From: Phialophora verrucosa
Lineage: Eukaryota > Ascomycota > Eurotiomycetes > Chaetothyriales > Herpotrichiellaceae
Direction of reading: 5' to 3'
Length of the DNA stretch: 64,000 nucleotides
NCBI GenBank assembly: GCA_002099365.1
Contig: MSED01000009.1
Coordinates: 806,001 to 870,000, forward strand
A program made the position numbers and the translations under genes. The notes beneath the pieces were generated by a model that was not told the DNA's origin, did no database searches, and saw only the letters and a program-made list of their open reading frames with translations. Shown piece after piece: positions 44,987 to 56,002 of the stretch. Each line of letters opens with the position of its first letter. Positions within the stretch are counted from its first letter, which is position 1.

Positions 44987-45410
44987 ATATGACCCGCCGC
45001 CCGGCCAACGTGACTGCACAGCCGGTTCGGCGATAGATATAAATCTATATAAGTATTCAACCAAAAGGATCAGTAAGCAAGAAATTCTTCTTGGAGAATG
45101 TGGTGTCACAAGTGACTCTATGATTGGTGATTGCCGGTGGCAGAGTGATGCCGACTGATTTGGGTAATAGTATAGGTGGGGGAACGTCCCCGACTGCGTC
45201 AACTGTACTTGTTCTGCAGGGATCGTTACTTGGCACCCGTGATGTGAATTTCATGCATTTGTTTAAACTTCTCGAACCGGACGCAGTGCGGAGAAGAGTC
45301 TACGATGGCATACTAGAGATCGTCGTGGCGTATGTCCATCAGCTTTTTGTGGAAGTACATCTTAAGAAAGCACGATTTTTGACCCGTCAGTCCCATCCCC
45401 TGTTGCAGCC
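44987..45410. other. Intergenic, no gene recognised
   Basis: Short spacer between two plus-strand genes; it should hold the promoter of the MBL-fold gene. No motif recognised. Confidence 0.55.
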
Positions 45411-46819
45411 ATGGTCGAAGTTCCGCAGTCTGAGAATACCGTTCGTGTACGGCTTGTGAACACCACAGCGGTCATGGTGGTCAACGCGAAAGCGTTCATC
45501 AGGCCTGTGCAGAAAGGCCATGAGTACATAAACATCTATGTTGCTGCCTTCTTGCTTGAGCATTTCCCTTCTGGCCAGAAAATCATGTTTGATCTGGGAG
45601 TCCGCAAGGATTACTGGAATTTCCCGGCCGTTCTACAAAAGAGGCTTGGAACTGTCATTTCGGGCCTGAGAGTCGATAAGGGCTGCACGGAAGTCTTGGA
45701 GGAGAATGGCATCCCGCTGGATGAGATCTGTAAGTTACCAACTTCTACACGAGAGGCGAGGAAGAGGGCTTCTGTTCTTCAAGCCATCGAGCAGTAGACT
45801 TAGATCTTCTTCGTCTCTAGGTCTGTCTGGCATGTCCAACTGACATTATGCAACTCATAGCCAAAGTGATATGGTCGCATTACCACTGGGACCATGTTGG
45901 AAATATGGCACTCTTCCCAGAATCGACAGAGTTGATCGTGGGCCCTGGTTTCAAGGCCTCCGAAAACTTGCTCCCCGGCTTTCCGCACTTGGTCGATTCT
46001 CCAGTCTCTGCAGATGCTTTTACGGATCGAACACTCACCGAGGTTGGCTTCATCGCCTCGAATTTGAAAATAGGCGGCTTCCCAGCACACGACCTTTTTG
46101 GAGATGGCTCATTCTATCTTCTTGGCAAGTGATGAAATAACACTTTGTTGGTCGGAATAGTATGCTGACAGGACGGTGCAGACACCCCGGGGCACTGTCT
46201 CGGTCACATGTGTGGTCTCGCGCGCACGACTGGCGGAGCCAACAGCACATTCACACTGCTGGGTGGAGATATTTGCCATTTTGCGGGAGACTTCAGGCCA
46301 AGTACACAGATTCCGTTGCCAGATCCAATTCCATCGAGCGTCTTGGACCCGAATTACCAATTCCCCACGCCGTGCCCTTGTTCGTTCTTCACCGACCACC
46401 ACCCTCAGCTTCAAGGCGCTCATAGCCACGGAAGCTCCGAGGCACGAACCACACCTTTCTACAGGATTTCGAATGATCCATCTGCGGCGTATATCAATCC
46501 TGCCGTTTCACAGGAGTCAGTCGACAGACTTGTTGATTTCGACGCTGACCCCAATATCATGATCTGTCTAGCGCACGATGAGACAATGTTGCACACCCTG
46601 CCGACACTCAACGAGTCACCGGAGGAGGATCTCAATGGGTGGAAGCAGAAAGGATACAAGGAGAAGGTTCACTGGGGCTGGTTGAACGACCTTCCTCGCG
46701 CAGGACAAGCTGCGAAGCCTCGTGCTGTGGAAGGTTTCTGGAGAGATCAACGCTTGTGGCCCGAGGCCGGTGATGAATTGAGGAAAAAGGGTGAGAAGGC
46801 TTCCAAAATTACGCTTTGA
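45411..46819 (+). CDS. Metallo-beta-lactamase-fold hydrolase (lactonase-like), GC-AG intron
   Basis: Three exons: 45411-45729, 45861-46124, 46182-46819; product 406 residues. The first intron is GT/AG (131 nt). The second has donor GCAAGT after G and acceptor CAG (57 nt), a GC-AG intron; only this choice gives the conserved LLDTPGHCLGHM. The zinc motif HxHxDH is H113-Y-H115-W-D117-H118 (SHYHWDH). Further ligands are likely His in DTPGHCLGH, Asp in LGGDICHFAG and a C-terminal His. This layout is found in AHL-lactonase-like and other ester- or lactone-opening MBL enzymes. In this cluster it could open the lactone made by a BVMO. That link is inference. Confidence 0.9.
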
Positions 46820-47094
46820 AAAGCGTGAAACCTTCAGTAATAAAGTATCGACATAGCTTTCTGCTATTGCTCTCCACGGCATTCGGAAAGACAATTAGGA
46901 ACCTCTCGTCTGCATGTATGTTTTACATTTTTTCTTAGACTTTGTCAATGATTAACTTCATAAGAGAATCTGCCACGTTCATCGCGGACTCTCAATGGAC
47001 CTGCAATCCTCCGCAGATGATGTTGGAAATACTAGCCTTGCGCGATTTGCTAACGGACAGCCGAAAGATAGAACAGCATTATGAAGCTCCCAAA

Positions 47095-48117
47095 TCACAG
47101 GCCTTGTTTGGTGAGAAATGTGCTTATCTGTTCATAGACCGAGAAAATGATTCCGCCACTCAATACGAGTCTTCCTAAGCGCATAGTGCTGCCTTTCCAC
47201 AGACCCATGAAGCCAGCATCCTGGATCACAGACTTGAAAGCCTCAACAGGACCGGCGCCCGCGACGGACTGTGAGCGGGTCTTGAGTGTGTCAAATGGTT
47301 GCGTGGCATAGACGGTGATCGTGCCAGCGATAGCTCCCATCCCAAACGATACAGCAGGATTGTTTCCGTAGCCATGCTTTTTCGCTTGTTGCTGCAGTAC
47401 ATTGTAGCTGCCCATTCTGACGGCTGACGTGGAAGCCTGCTTGATTGTCGTGGTGAAACAGCCACGGTATAGTCCGACAAGTCCCTTCTCCCTCAGAATC
47501 GTTATCACTGCATGACGGCCGTTACGGAAACGTCTGGCACCTCGCGCATCATCGATCATTGCTGTCTTAATTCTCTCTGTTGGGGTCAGGGCAATGACAC
47601 TCTCTGCTGTGCCTGCGAGCATGCCGGCGAGAATGCCTCGCCCGAGTGTTACGTGGCCATTTACGTCGGCAAGTTGTGCTTTCAGCGCGTCATAGGTGAC
47701 AAATCGTGTCGCGGCTTTTCCGGTCGCTCCAATGATCATGGAGCCACAGCCTTTGTAAATTGACTGTACACCATCTGTGCTGGCGACGAGGTATACCAGC
47801 TGTATGGGATTTTTGGGGGCATAGCTGTTTCTGAGCTGGACCACTGTCTTTACAAACTCGATGGGGTACTGATGGATCTTCAGTAACATGTTGGATGCAG
47901 AATGTGCATGGACTCTCACCGTGATGAATGCCTCAATGCCTCCCGCAAGTCCCCCAGATACCAGAGACACGAACGCAGTCGGACTGGTCTTCTTCCTCTA
48001 AAGATATGTGAGCCATAATTATCTCAACAGACTGCATTTTCCTCTTACGATCTCAGGCTGTTTGTCTACCACATCACGAGGACCCAGGCTTGGGATAGGT
48101 ATCACTTTCGAGGTCAT
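47095..48117 (-). CDS. CTP1: Mitochondrial tricarboxylate (citrate) carrier
   Basis: Three exons: 48117-48049, 47997-47920, 47868-47095; introns 51 and 51 nt; product 306 residues, the usual carrier length. Three mitochondrial carrier repeats are seen, each with its Px[DE]xx[KR] signature: YPIEFVKT, TPTERIKT and QPFDTLKT. Other CTP-like text includes YKGCGSMIIGATGKAATRF and LAGTAESVIALTP. It exchanges citrate or isocitrate for malate across the inner membrane. The gene lies inside the catabolic cluster with its start facing SDR D 667 bp away. It may be a cluster-specific copy that moves tri- or dicarboxylate products. A housekeeping role cannot be excluded. Confidence 0.92.
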
Positions 48118-48784
48118 GAAGATGGTTTGAAAGGTCAACGAGAACAAATGGAAAGAGAACGTCTGGAACAGGAAAGAATACGTGATAAATTGTGTACGGA
48201 TCGTCTGTCGGTGCCAATCTGGTCGAGAAACCGAGACTGCCCGAGCCTGATCATGCTTGCCACAGAAATTCCTCACTGCAAACATATGCCTTCACTCTAT
48301 CCCGCCAGGACTCTATCGCGCTAAAATGACCAACGTGGTTCAGTTGGGCGGAACAGATACTCCGCAGAAGGAGTGCTTTTGTCTTTCTGATTCGGTTTAA
48401 GAAGCGCTGTTTGCCGAAATGGCATCTCGGTGTCTGAGGCGCGAAACCCTACAATCCCGACCTGTCTGGGTCGGTAAGCCTCAGGTGCTTGCCGGCATCT
48501 GCGAAACCGCCGCCCCATTTCCATTTTCGGCTATTGACTGCCGACTCGTTCGATCTTGAACGTCTGGATTCAGATCCATCAGGTGGTATTCTGACGGGCA
48601 ATTGCCTCGGGAAGGGATACTTTGACACATCAACATGTCCAAGACATCCGGATTTCGACGGGTCAAAAGTGCTTCGTGTGGCCTGATTGGCACGCGTAAG
48701 GGCATCGCTTTAATTTAACTTACCGTCTACCAGTTTTACATCAACCAGAGATCTTCAAGGTGGAAGGCAAGCCATAATTCCATC
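48118..48784. promoter_or_regulatory. Divergent intergenic region between carrier and SDR D
   Basis: 667 bp holding both promoters. One CGG-N10-CCG element with arms TCGG and CCGA is visible at 48527-48544, the same spacing as a stronger repeat at 59360-59375. Confidence 0.35.
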
Positions 48785-49611
48785 ATGGGCCGTCTTGACG
48801 GTAAAGTTGCGATTGTCACCGGTGCTGGGAGCGGATTCGGAGAGGCGATAGCTGAAGGCTATGCTGCGGAGGGTGCCAAAGTTATCGTGGCCGACATCGC
48901 TGTCGCGAACGGACAACGGGTTGCTGATAAGATAAACAGCAAAAAGTCTGCCGGTGAGGCAGTCTTCCTGGAGTTGAACGTTACAAAGCGTCCGGACTGG
49001 GAGGCCGGTCTCAGAATGGCCAAAGACAAGTTTGGCAAACTGGATATCGTTGTGAATAACGCCGGAACGACATACAAGAAACAGCCATCACTTGAAGTTT
49101 CAGAGAATGACTTCGACAAGATTGTTGCGGTCAATATAAAGAGCGTTTACCTCAGCGTATCGGTAATCATGCCGTACTTTGTCCAGCGTCAATCTGGTGT
49201 CTTCCTCGGTACCTCTTCAGTCGCCGGAACCAGAGTAAGACCTGGTCAAGTGTTCTACGGTGGTACGAAAGGGTTCATGAATACGGTATGATAACTATGA
49301 CCGATTGACAGGCGCGACTCAAGACTAATGAAATTCTTCAGGTGACCCAAGGTCTGGCAGCCGAGTACGGACCGTATGGAATCCGTGTCAACTCGATTTG
49401 CCCCTTACGCGGAGCCACCGGACTCCTTGAAATGTTCAGTGGTGTGCCAGACACGCCTGAAGAGAGAGCCAAGTTTGCTCTTAGTGTGCCGCTCAGAAGA
49501 ATGTCGGAGCCTAATGATATCAAGCAAGCTGCCATCTACCTGGCGAGCGATGAGGCTGCATTTGTCAGCGGTGTCAACCTTCCAGTAGATGGAGGTCGGC
49601 TGGCAGTATAG
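48785..49611 (+). CDS. SDR-family oxidoreductase D
   Basis: Exons 48785-49285 and 49342-49611, intron 56 nt; product 256 residues. Cofactor motif VTGAGSGFGEAIA; Asp in VIVADIAV suggests NAD(H). DIVVNNAGTTY is the classical NNAG. The active site has Ser in GTSSVAG and YGGTK in VFYGGTKGF. C-terminal AAFVSGVNLPVDGG is standard for FabG-type SDRs. The intron sits just after the active-site helix. It is intact and probably oxidises a secondary alcohol or reduces a ketone in the local pathway. The closest general match is the 3-oxoacyl reductase/levodione-reductase type group. Confidence 0.93.
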
Positions 49612-49877
49612 AAGAGGGAAATATAGAGCATTAGATCCCAGGACTAGATTGAAATTACTTAGTGAAAGATCCTTCAGCCTACATAAAGACCATGTCGGCC
49701 CACTTCTTGATTTCATGATTGAGAAGTATAAGTGTATCTTTTGATCCTTCGCGGAGCACCCAGTTTCTAGCTCCATCCGAAGATTCCGAACAATACCGAG
49801 TAGAAATTTGCTTCGCTTGTCTCAGTGACAACGTCGTCCCAACCCGCGATTGGAGCTGCTTGAATAAATTCCATTTC

Positions 49878-51124
49878 CTAAGACCCTGGTGCTCCAAACT
49901 CTCCATATATCAATGAGCTTGCAGCTGACTGCATTTTGAATAACGGCGTACCCTCGTCATAGTCATCACGTTGGAAGTCTATATATCCTGAAGGAGACAG
50001 TTGACGTGGTACAACACCCAGGGTCCGTCCTGTCATGGAGTGAGTGGTAGTCTGAGATACGCAGGTAACTGAGCTAATCTGTTGAACAGGGAAAGTGCCA
50101 TACCATTGATAGAAGTGTCAGTGATTATGCGCACGATCGCCGCGGCGGCATCGTCTGGAGTGGCAAAATCCAGCCCTTTCGCTCTGAGCTGCGGGCCAGC
50201 TCCTTTGATAAAACTGTTTGGTAAGATTCCGGTCGCAATAAACCTTGGAGCCGAAAAATATTAGCCCAAAAAGGCCCATGATGAGCAATGACACAAGACG
50301 TACCAAGGGGCGATACAGTTGACTCGAACCAATTGCTTCCGTCTTAAACATGCATGAGACCTCTAACAGCAAATTTAGAAGCTTCGTAGATAGATGAGCC
50401 TTGTGTGTCAACGTAACCCATGATACTGGAAACCAGGATCAGACAGCGATCTCGTGGTTCTTGGTGCTCAAAGTGCCATCCCGCAAGCTTGGCCGTATAG
50501 ATGACGCCCACCAAGTTGACATCGACGGCTTTGACGCGCGGCTTTGATGGCTCGTCGTCGGTGATACCTGATGATTATGTGAGCATATTTGGGTGAAAGC
50601 TCCATATACGAAAAGACCCACCTGTCATTGTGTCTTCGCCATATACACCAGCATTCGCAATCACAACGTCGATTCCTCCATTTGGGGATTTCTCCTTCCC
50701 AACCTTGAATAGATTGACTTGGTCATCCCAGCTAGTCACATCGCAATTTACATAGACCGCTCTAGCGATGGCAATGAATCAGCAGATGGTCAATGCCTGG
50801 GTGCGGAGAATTGCGGTTTACCTGTCGGACGACATTAATTCCAAAGGTGGCTGAATATCACCAAATACAACAAATGCCCTGAGAGCGTAAGTGCTTGTCC
50901 ATCAACGACCTTCACCTAATGCTCGCTTACCCAGATTCCGCAAGAAGTTTTACAAAGGCAAGTCCGAGCCCACTGGCGCCTGTAATGTCTTAGAAGTCAC
51001 GAGACAACAGTGTGGCCAAGTGGACCTCACCGCCCGTCAGTATCACAGTCTTCCCATTTACTTTCGTCAAATCCACCTTCGCCTGGCAATCAACAGGACG
51101 ATTTTCATATGCTGGTGTTGCCAT
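49878..51124 (-). pseudogene. SDR-family oxidoreductase B with one-base frameshift
   Basis: Seven exons fit: 51124-51031, 50979-50931, 50878-50822, 50761-50622, 50567-50304, 50243-50104, 50029-49878. Motifs match SDR A closely: TGGASGLG, VIANAGVYG, Tyr/Lys in SSIYEASKFA, and the end RTLGVVPRQLSPSGYIDF. Exon lengths 49, 140 and 152 equal those of SDR A. In the fifth exon (264 nt), one base is missing near 50350: after VRGLMH the frame meets TAA, while the conserved LRRKQLVRVNCIAPW continues one frame over. All other splice sites are intact. It is either a very young pseudogene or an assembly error in an active gene. Confidence 0.8.
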
Positions 51125-51725
51125 CTTTCTGAGGAGGCTGAATGCCGTGTCACTGGAAAAATCAGACACTATCTATGCCTAAAGAATATTCGGTGTAGTC
51201 GCTTGAGGATGAGGAAGCTGTCTTCAAGGGACCCCCCTAAGTCTAATGATCAGTCGTTGTTCCTGGATGCACCAGCTAGGCCAATGCTGCTTGGAGGGGG
51301 GAGGTCTCGCGAATCGGCTGCTGTCACACGGGGGAGAGCGATGCAGACCATTTCCTGAAGCAGTTCGGCAGACTTGAAATTATTTCCATTTTTGGCCGGT
51401 ATGTGGCGCCCCACCAATTGTCATGTGATTGTGCCAGGATTAGTGCTGGGACTAACAGTGCCTCCTCCAGCATATCTGTCGCATGCCAAAATTTAACGGG
51501 GTTGTCGCCGTGGCCACAATTATATTTTCTAGATTTACTGAAAATTCCCTCAACATTTGTTCGGGTCTGAAGCAACAGGCGATCCAACAACATAATTTTT
51601 CTGGATCTGTCCCATCATCCACGTCGATCTTGCTCTTTATCACCAGAGAAGCCTTGGGTAAGAGACAACCCTCGGAAGCCAACCTACTAGGTATTCTAAG
51701 TTTCGTCGATTAAGATTCTCACAAT
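51125..51725. promoter_or_regulatory. Divergent intergenic region between SDR B and BVMO 2
   Basis: 601 bp between head-to-head starts; both promoters must lie here. No clear operator recognised. Confidence 0.45.
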
Positions 51726-53905
51726 ATGTCAATTGACGGCACCGCTAACGGTGATTCTGGCCTCCGGAACCTCGTCTTCGAGAGTCATGGACTTCCTGGA
51801 GACATCACCATCGGAAGCAACACAAAAGGGCCACATCCGGCTTCTATTCAAAGACCAGTGCATCACCCGGAATGGGATGCTCCGGGCAAAACTGGATATG
51901 TCGTCTCAAATACGATGATCAACGAGCCCGCATTGAACAGAAAGAAGTTTAAGATCATCATTATCGGGGCCGGTGCTTCTGGTATCGACTTCCTTCACTA
52001 TGCGCCACGAGAGCTTGCCGATCTTGGGGTTGAAATTGCCTGCTACGACAAGAATCACGATATTGGTGGGACTTGGCTTGAGAATAGATACCCAGGGTGT
52101 GCTTGTGACGTTCCAAGTGTCGGATATACGTTCCCATGGAAGGCAAACCCCAAGTGGACCAGCTTCTATTCCACAAGTCAGGAAATCTGGAAATACTTGA
52201 AAGATATCGTGGAGGAAGAGGGCATGATGAAGTACATCACTCTCAACACGAGTGTAGAGTCTGCCAAGTGGGACGACAAGAAGAGCAAGTGGATCGTGGA
52301 GTTGTCTCAAAAGGAAGATGGACAGAAGAACACCTGGCAAGAAGAGTGTGATTTCCTTCTGAACGGAGCTGGCTTCCTAAAGTAAGTCATCTCTTGAAAC
52401 CACTACATTCGAGTGAGTCCGCTGATGAAGTGTCTAGTGCTTGGAAATGGCCAAATATACCAGGAATCAAGTCTTTCAAGGGCGATCTGTTTCATACTGC
52501 CTACTACAAAGAGGGCTATGACCTGAAAGGCAAGAGGGTGGCGGTGATCGGATCTGGTAGCTCCGGAGTCCAGGTTTGTGCCTCTATCTACGACCAGGTA
52601 GACCAGCTTTACACATGGGTTCGCAGCCCGACGTGGATCACGGCGGCTTTTGGTCAACAATTTGCCGGTAAAGACGGGCGCAACTTTGACTGTAAGTAAA
52701 TATGTTTATTTCCTTATGTTGCTTATCTATACTACATGAGGTCTGACACGATTCGAACATAGATACCGAAGATCAAAGAAAAGCTTTCGACAGCGATCGT
52801 GAGATGTACCATCGATATAAGAAAATGATCGAGAACGAATTGAACAAGAGATTCAAGCTTGTTCTTCGAAATACTGAAGAATCGGATGCTGCTAACGCTG
52901 TATGCCTATTCCACCAACTCATTCTGCCTCTTGTGCTGAGCACTAACATTACATGAACAGTATGCTTTCAAGGAAATGTCAACCAAGCTCGCAGGAAAGC
53001 CTGAGCTCAGAGACGCCATTATCCCAAGTAATTTCAACGTTGCATGCCGAAGACCAACACCTGGGAATGGCTACCTCGAGGCTTTAGCCGGAGAGAAAAC
53101 AACTGTATTCACCACCAGCATTCACTCCATTACCGAGAACGGTGTTGTGGATGGCGCCAGCAGAAAAGAATACCCCGTTGATGTTATTATTTGTGCCACC
53201 GGCTTCGATACATCCTTCCGTCCTCGCTTCTCTATAACTGGACTCGATCCTAACCTCACATTAGCAGACAAATGGAGCGAATTCCCTGCTAGCTATCTAG
53301 GTATCGGCACCGATGGTTTTCCCAACTACTTTACTTGGTCAGGACCATTTATCCCTGCCGCTCAAGGCTCAATCTTACCTATCATTTCGATGCTCTCTTG
53401 CCACTTTATTGAAATCATCCGTAAGATGCGGACACAGCATATCCGAAGGCTGAGCCCAAAGCCACAGGCTGTCAAAGACTTTGTGGAACACGCCAGTACA
53501 TTCATGCCGCGGACTTGCTGGTCGGACCCCTGCTCTTCTTGGTTTAAGCAAGGCACTATCGATGGGCCAGTCATTATGTGGCCGGGTTCAAGGCTCTCTT
53601 ACTTCGAAATCCTTCAACACCCTTCCTTCGAGGACTACGAGATCGAGTATGAAAGCGGTAATCGATTCGGCTTTATGGGAACTGGCTTCGTGGACTTTGA
53701 ATTCACCGGCACCAGGGACCTAACGTGGTATCTCGATGAATTCTCCGACCGTGATACTTGGAAGAAGGGGGTTCCGTTCAACAAGGATCCTGACGAGTTC
53801 CGTGATGTGAGCTCCGGGTCACTTCCTGGGTCGAAGTCCCTGGGGAGACCCAGCAGTCATGAACCATTGGAGGTGGTGAATGGTCAAGCAGATCAGGGTC
53901 ACTAG
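51726..53905 (+). CDS. Baeyer-Villiger monooxygenase 2 (class B flavoprotein)
   Basis: Four exons: 51726-52381, 52438-52691, 52763-52899, 52961-53905; introns 56, 71 and 61 nt; product 663 residues. FAD motif IIGAGASGIDFLHYAP, then GGTWLENRYPGCACDVPS. The BVMO fingerprint is FKGDLFHTAYY (canonical Trp replaced by Tyr). NADPH motif VIGSGSSGVQVCAS. DVIICATGFDTSFRP and the C-terminal PNYFTWSGPF block are as in fungal alkyl- or cycloketone BVMOs. Exons of 254 and 137 nt are exactly the sizes of exons 4 and 5 in BVMO 1, so the two are paralogues; this one has fewer introns. It converts a ketone to an ester or lactone with NADPH and O2. Confidence 0.95.
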
Positions 53906-54029
53906 ATGGAGTTATGCAGCTGCTGAGCATCTTGGTTATTTCGAACAACCTATATAAAGCTTTGATAACCTGCGAAGATCCGTAGAAGTTGCCCACTTCA
54001 TTGATTGTATGTCAGGTACAGATTGACTC

Positions 54030-55249
54030 TTACGTTCGCTCTATAGTCAAAGATGACTCTTCGTTTCCGGATAGAAGCCATTTGCACGACTCTTGGAGAA
54101 GTTCATCCCAACGTTTACTGGATGGCAAATCGTAGAAGCGCCGGAAACCGTGTGGCAGGCCTGGGAAGACGTGCACTTTTGTTGGGACTCTGTATGCGGA
54201 GAGAGCTCGGGTTAGCCTCTCTCCACTCTACTCCGGCAGTCTTCTTGGCTCCAAGGACAGGTACTCACCCGTTTCTCTTCAATTTCTCAGAATAAAATAG
54301 TCCTTCGTCTCTCAGAAGATCTTGCCCGGCGATCAGGAAGCTTGTCCTTGGCAACCCTTGGACTTTACTGTCGTCTACCAGAGCAGAGTTGATTCGCGGA
54401 TCTTGAGTGTCTTGAGCGGCGAATGCTTTGTTGAAAAGGCTGAAAAGCGACAGCGGAAGCACAGGGGCGTCAACATTTTGGCGATACGATGCCGTCTGGG
54501 CACCCTGAAAAGGATGGTCTGGATTATCTGGATGGATCAACCATGGGATACAAAGCAGCTGGCCAGCGATATTTATTGCCGAAGTCAATGTCTTGCTGCT
54601 GGTTTTTCTCTCTTCCGCATGTCGCAAGGTAATGTATGCGCCCAACAGAGCGCCTGCTGATATGCCACCTACGATCACGCGAGCAGAGTCCACTCTAATA
54701 CTTGCAGCGCTCCTTGCCAGCCATTCAAATGAATCCCAGGCGTCGTTGACTTGATAAGGATGTGGAAACTCCGGCGAGTGTCGGTAATTCACGTTGACAA
54801 CCACGATTCCAGCATTATCAGCGAGGCGGGCGCAAGCAGCATCCTCGGTCTCGATGTTGCCTAGCAGAAATCCTCCCCCGTGGAAGAAATGGTAAGCCGG
54901 CAAAAGAGTTTCCGGTGATACGCTTTTGGGCCGATAAACTCGAGCAACGATGTCGCAGCAATCCCGTGTCGGTATCGAGTGGTCCGTAATATTGACCTTG
55001 CTGAGGAGGTCTGGGTGCAAAGTATTAGCTCGAGGATACCCTGACATCACCTAGCAGACAGAACGATGTTCACGAACCTTCAGCCGCGCATTCTTTCTCT
55101 GCAAGTTGTACCCTTAGAGCGTTGGTGGCCTGTCGTATAGCAATGGGAGATGCGTCCACATTCGGTGGTGGTAGCGGGTTCTCCTGTACGAAATATTCCC
55201 ACTCGGTCGAAGGACCTTGGAAGCTACTGAAATCCAGTCTTGACGACAT
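54030..55249 (-). CDS. HSL-family alpha/beta-hydrolase (esterase/lipase)
   Basis: Three exons with ends 55249 and 54030; the last intron is 54268-54190 (79 nt). For the first intron two frame-consistent choices exist: 55111-55051 (61 nt, product 359 residues) or 55077-55041 (37 nt, 367 residues). The second keeps the more typical text before GYPRAN but is very short. The oxyanion-hole motif HGGG is in YHFFHGGGFLLG. The nucleophile elbow is GGISAGAL, with Ile where GDSAG is usual. Catalytic His is in FPGLPHGFRR, and the acid in AGQDLLRDEG. It should cleave esters or lactones. Its 3' end lies 124 bp from that of BVMO 2 (convergent). Confidence 0.88.
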
Positions 55250-56002
55250 CGTCCTTCTTCAAGGACCGATGAGCAGCTTGACCCTTTGAAACTATATGAT
55301 GTCGCTATGGGAAGGCGGATGATATCAGCTGGGCAAACATAGTGTGATTGGCTCTTTTGTCTGTGCAATTAGGCAGCCTGTCTTTCATTCTGGGGCGAAT
55401 TGCGAACCAATTCGGCTTGCCGAGGAGTCGCGCCGACCAGAGAAGGAATGCCCCTGTACCAGTGGTCCCTTGTGTAAGTCAGACCGGCCTGGTGATCGAT
55501 CAGCCAGGAAGAGGTACAGAGACCCAAAGTCCATGAACGTGATTGATGAATTGTTGGGGAGCGTCATCCATAGTCGTTCAAGACGAAATATCTGGGCTGT
55601 ACCGGCAACACCGGACGTGCTATTCTTGAGCCTCGATTCAAAGCACACGAACATGAACTGCTGGCCCGCCTATGACCACTTGCCTAAATTTGCTGTAAAC
55701 GGTCAAACTAAGCGTTGTAGCCTGGGGAGTTTTTGACAAGGGTTGAGGTCCTGGTCTTGCCGACCAAGCGGGGATAAGGTGCAAGAAAATAGGGAACGGT
55801 TATTGCGACTTTCTCTTCTCAGCAGGCCCTTGGCTTCATCGGCTTACCCTTTATGGTCGATCTTCGGAAAATTATTAGAACCCTGTGTTGAGGAGCCAAA
55901 AGAGAGATTGAATCAGATGATTATGTGACTGCTGAACATCCAGGGAAACGCATGATTTCAGATCAATCTACCGTATAGTCATCAATAACTTGTTCTCTCA
56001 AT
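55250..56002. promoter_or_regulatory. Divergent intergenic region between the HSL esterase and DLH genes
   Basis: 753 bp between head-to-head starts; no gene recognised inside. Both promoters should be here. Confidence 0.45.
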
